From the NCBI GenBank assembly GCA_044351685.1, contig JBILFK010000004.1, forward strand, positions 1-23,822: a stretch of 23,822 bases of DNA. The letters run 5' to 3'. Position 1 is the first letter of the stretch. Each line of letters starts with the position of its first letter. Under the pieces are notes generated by a model that was not told the DNA's origin, ran no database searches, and saw nothing but the letters and a program-made list of their open reading frames with translations. A program made the translations under genes and the position numbers. The stretch is from JALHRI01 sp044351685 (lineage in GTDB: Bacteria > Pseudomonadota > Alphaproteobacteria > Rickettsiales > UBA3002). Below are positions 23,248 to 23,822 of the stretch, piece after piece.

Positions 23248-23822
23248 ATGACAGACACCACATCCATCACCATAATTACCATCATTCTCGGTTCGGGACT
23301 GCTGGGGTTTATTCTCGGCAGCATTCCGTTTGGGGTGGTGCTGGCGCGCGCGTATGGCCTGCCCGACCCGCGAAGTTTTGGTTCCGGCAATATTGGCGCC
23401 ACCAATATGCTACGCACGGGCCGCAAAGATATCGCCGCCTACACATTGCTGCTCGATGCCGTGAAAGCCGCAACTGCCGTGCTGCTGGCGCGCTTACTAT
23501 TTGATATGGGCGGCATTGTCGCCTTGTTTGGTGCGGTGCTTGGGCATGTCTATTCGCCGTGGTTGAATTTCAAAGGCGGTAAAGGCGTTGCCTGTGCCAT
23601 GGGCGGCCTGCTTGCGGTGAATTTCTGGGCAGGCTTACTGGCCTGCGCATTATGGCTTATCACATTTTTTGGCGCACGCATTTCATCGTTATCGGCGTTA
23701 GTATCGCTTATTTTTGCGCCATTTTTTGTATGGTGGCTGATGAGCGCCATGGAAGGCGGCATCATGATGCTGATTAGCGCGCTGGTTTTTTATCGTCATA
23801 AAGCCAATATCACGCGCTTAAT
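23248..23822 (+). CDS. plsY: acyl-phosphate glycerol-3-phosphate acyltransferase (3' end outside window)
   Basis: Inner-membrane enzyme that transfers acyl from acyl-phosphate to glycerol-3-phosphate, the first step of phospholipid assembly. 191 codons are visible, near the full length of the family. Conserved blocks: GSIPFGVVLARAYGLPDPR followed by SFGSGNIGATNMLRTGRK, LLLDAVKAATAV, GHVYSPWLNFKGGKGVACAMG (the acyl-phosphate site), and FYRHKANITRL just before the window edge. Multiple transmembrane segments. The ATG at 23248 is preceded by a 10-bp palindrome CGCGTACGCG (23237-23246). A weak promoter-like pair TTGATT/TACGCT (23207-23212 and 23231-23236, 18-bp spacer) may allow its own transcription; otherwise it is co-transcribed with ruvX. 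GpsA at 2276-3274 supplies its substrate. Confidence 0.96.
   Translation, partial: MTDTTSITIITIILGSGLLGFILGSIPFGVVLARAYGLPDPRSFGSGNIGATNMLRTGRKDIAAYTLLLDAVKAATAVLLARLLFDMGGIVALFGAVLGHVYSPWLNFKGGKGVACAMGGLLAVNFWAGLLACALWLITFFGARISSLSALVSLIFAPFFVWWLMSAMEGGIMMLISALVFYRHKANITRL

Noticed and set aside
1..23822. CRISPR array, prophage, insertion sequence or toxin-antitoxin system
   Set aside because: No regular direct repeats with spacers, no transposase, integrase or phage structural genes, and no toxin-antitoxin pair were seen.

Overview
The window reads as chromosomal DNA of an alphaproteobacterium of moderate GC content, with short intergenic gaps. The evidence is a hemC-hemD-(mitofilin-like)-hemY cluster, an alphaproteobacterial PAS_5-type protein, a GatCAB amidotransferase operon next to ruvX and plsY, a large eukaryote-like isoleucyl-tRNA synthetase, and RuvX with the N-terminal extension usual in this class. 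I cannot name the genus. I see no phage, integrase, insertion sequence, CRISPR array, tRNA or rRNA.

Layout. 1-3274 (minus): the start of an LplT-like MFS transporter cut by the window edge, two small unrecognised proteins, a two-hairpin palindromic repeat, then gpsA, which overlaps ileS (3271-6606, minus) by ATGA. 6607-8625 (plus): a PAS_5-like protein and metC, whose leader can form mutually exclusive hairpins. 8608-12650: a metal block with znuB and znuC (minus), znuA (plus), a degenerate HupE/UreJ-like membrane protein (minus) and an orphan ModA-like binding protein (plus). 12626-17243: tsaD (minus), then the plus-strand run hemC, hemD, a minimal Mic60/mitofilin-like protein and a HemY-like protein. 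17246-19325 (minus): a small lipoprotein, an atypical SDR and an alanine-rich protein. 19377-22662 (minus): gatC-gatA-gatB. 22719-23822 (plus): ruvX and plsY, the latter cut by the window edge.

How the genes work together. gpsA makes glycerol-3-phosphate and PlsY acylates it; the MFS protein at the left edge belongs to a lysophospholipid flippase/acyltransferase family, so both ends touch phospholipid synthesis. ZnuABC is a complete zinc importer with His-rich stretches in ZnuA and ZnuC. HemC and HemD make uroporphyrinogen III. GatCAB corrects mischarged Glu-tRNA(Gln) and/or Asp-tRNA(Asn), and TsaD makes the t6A tRNA modification.

Most of the window is housekeeping. I found no complete new system. 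The points most worth a second look are: (i) a signal-peptide-bearing, C-terminal-domain-only mitofilin homologue at the usual mic60 locus; (ii) the alternating-helix leader upstream of metC; (iii) two AT-richer blocks inside ileS, one lying on the editing domain; (iv) several clean palindromes at or near gene starts; and (v) a probable leaderless ruvX transcript.
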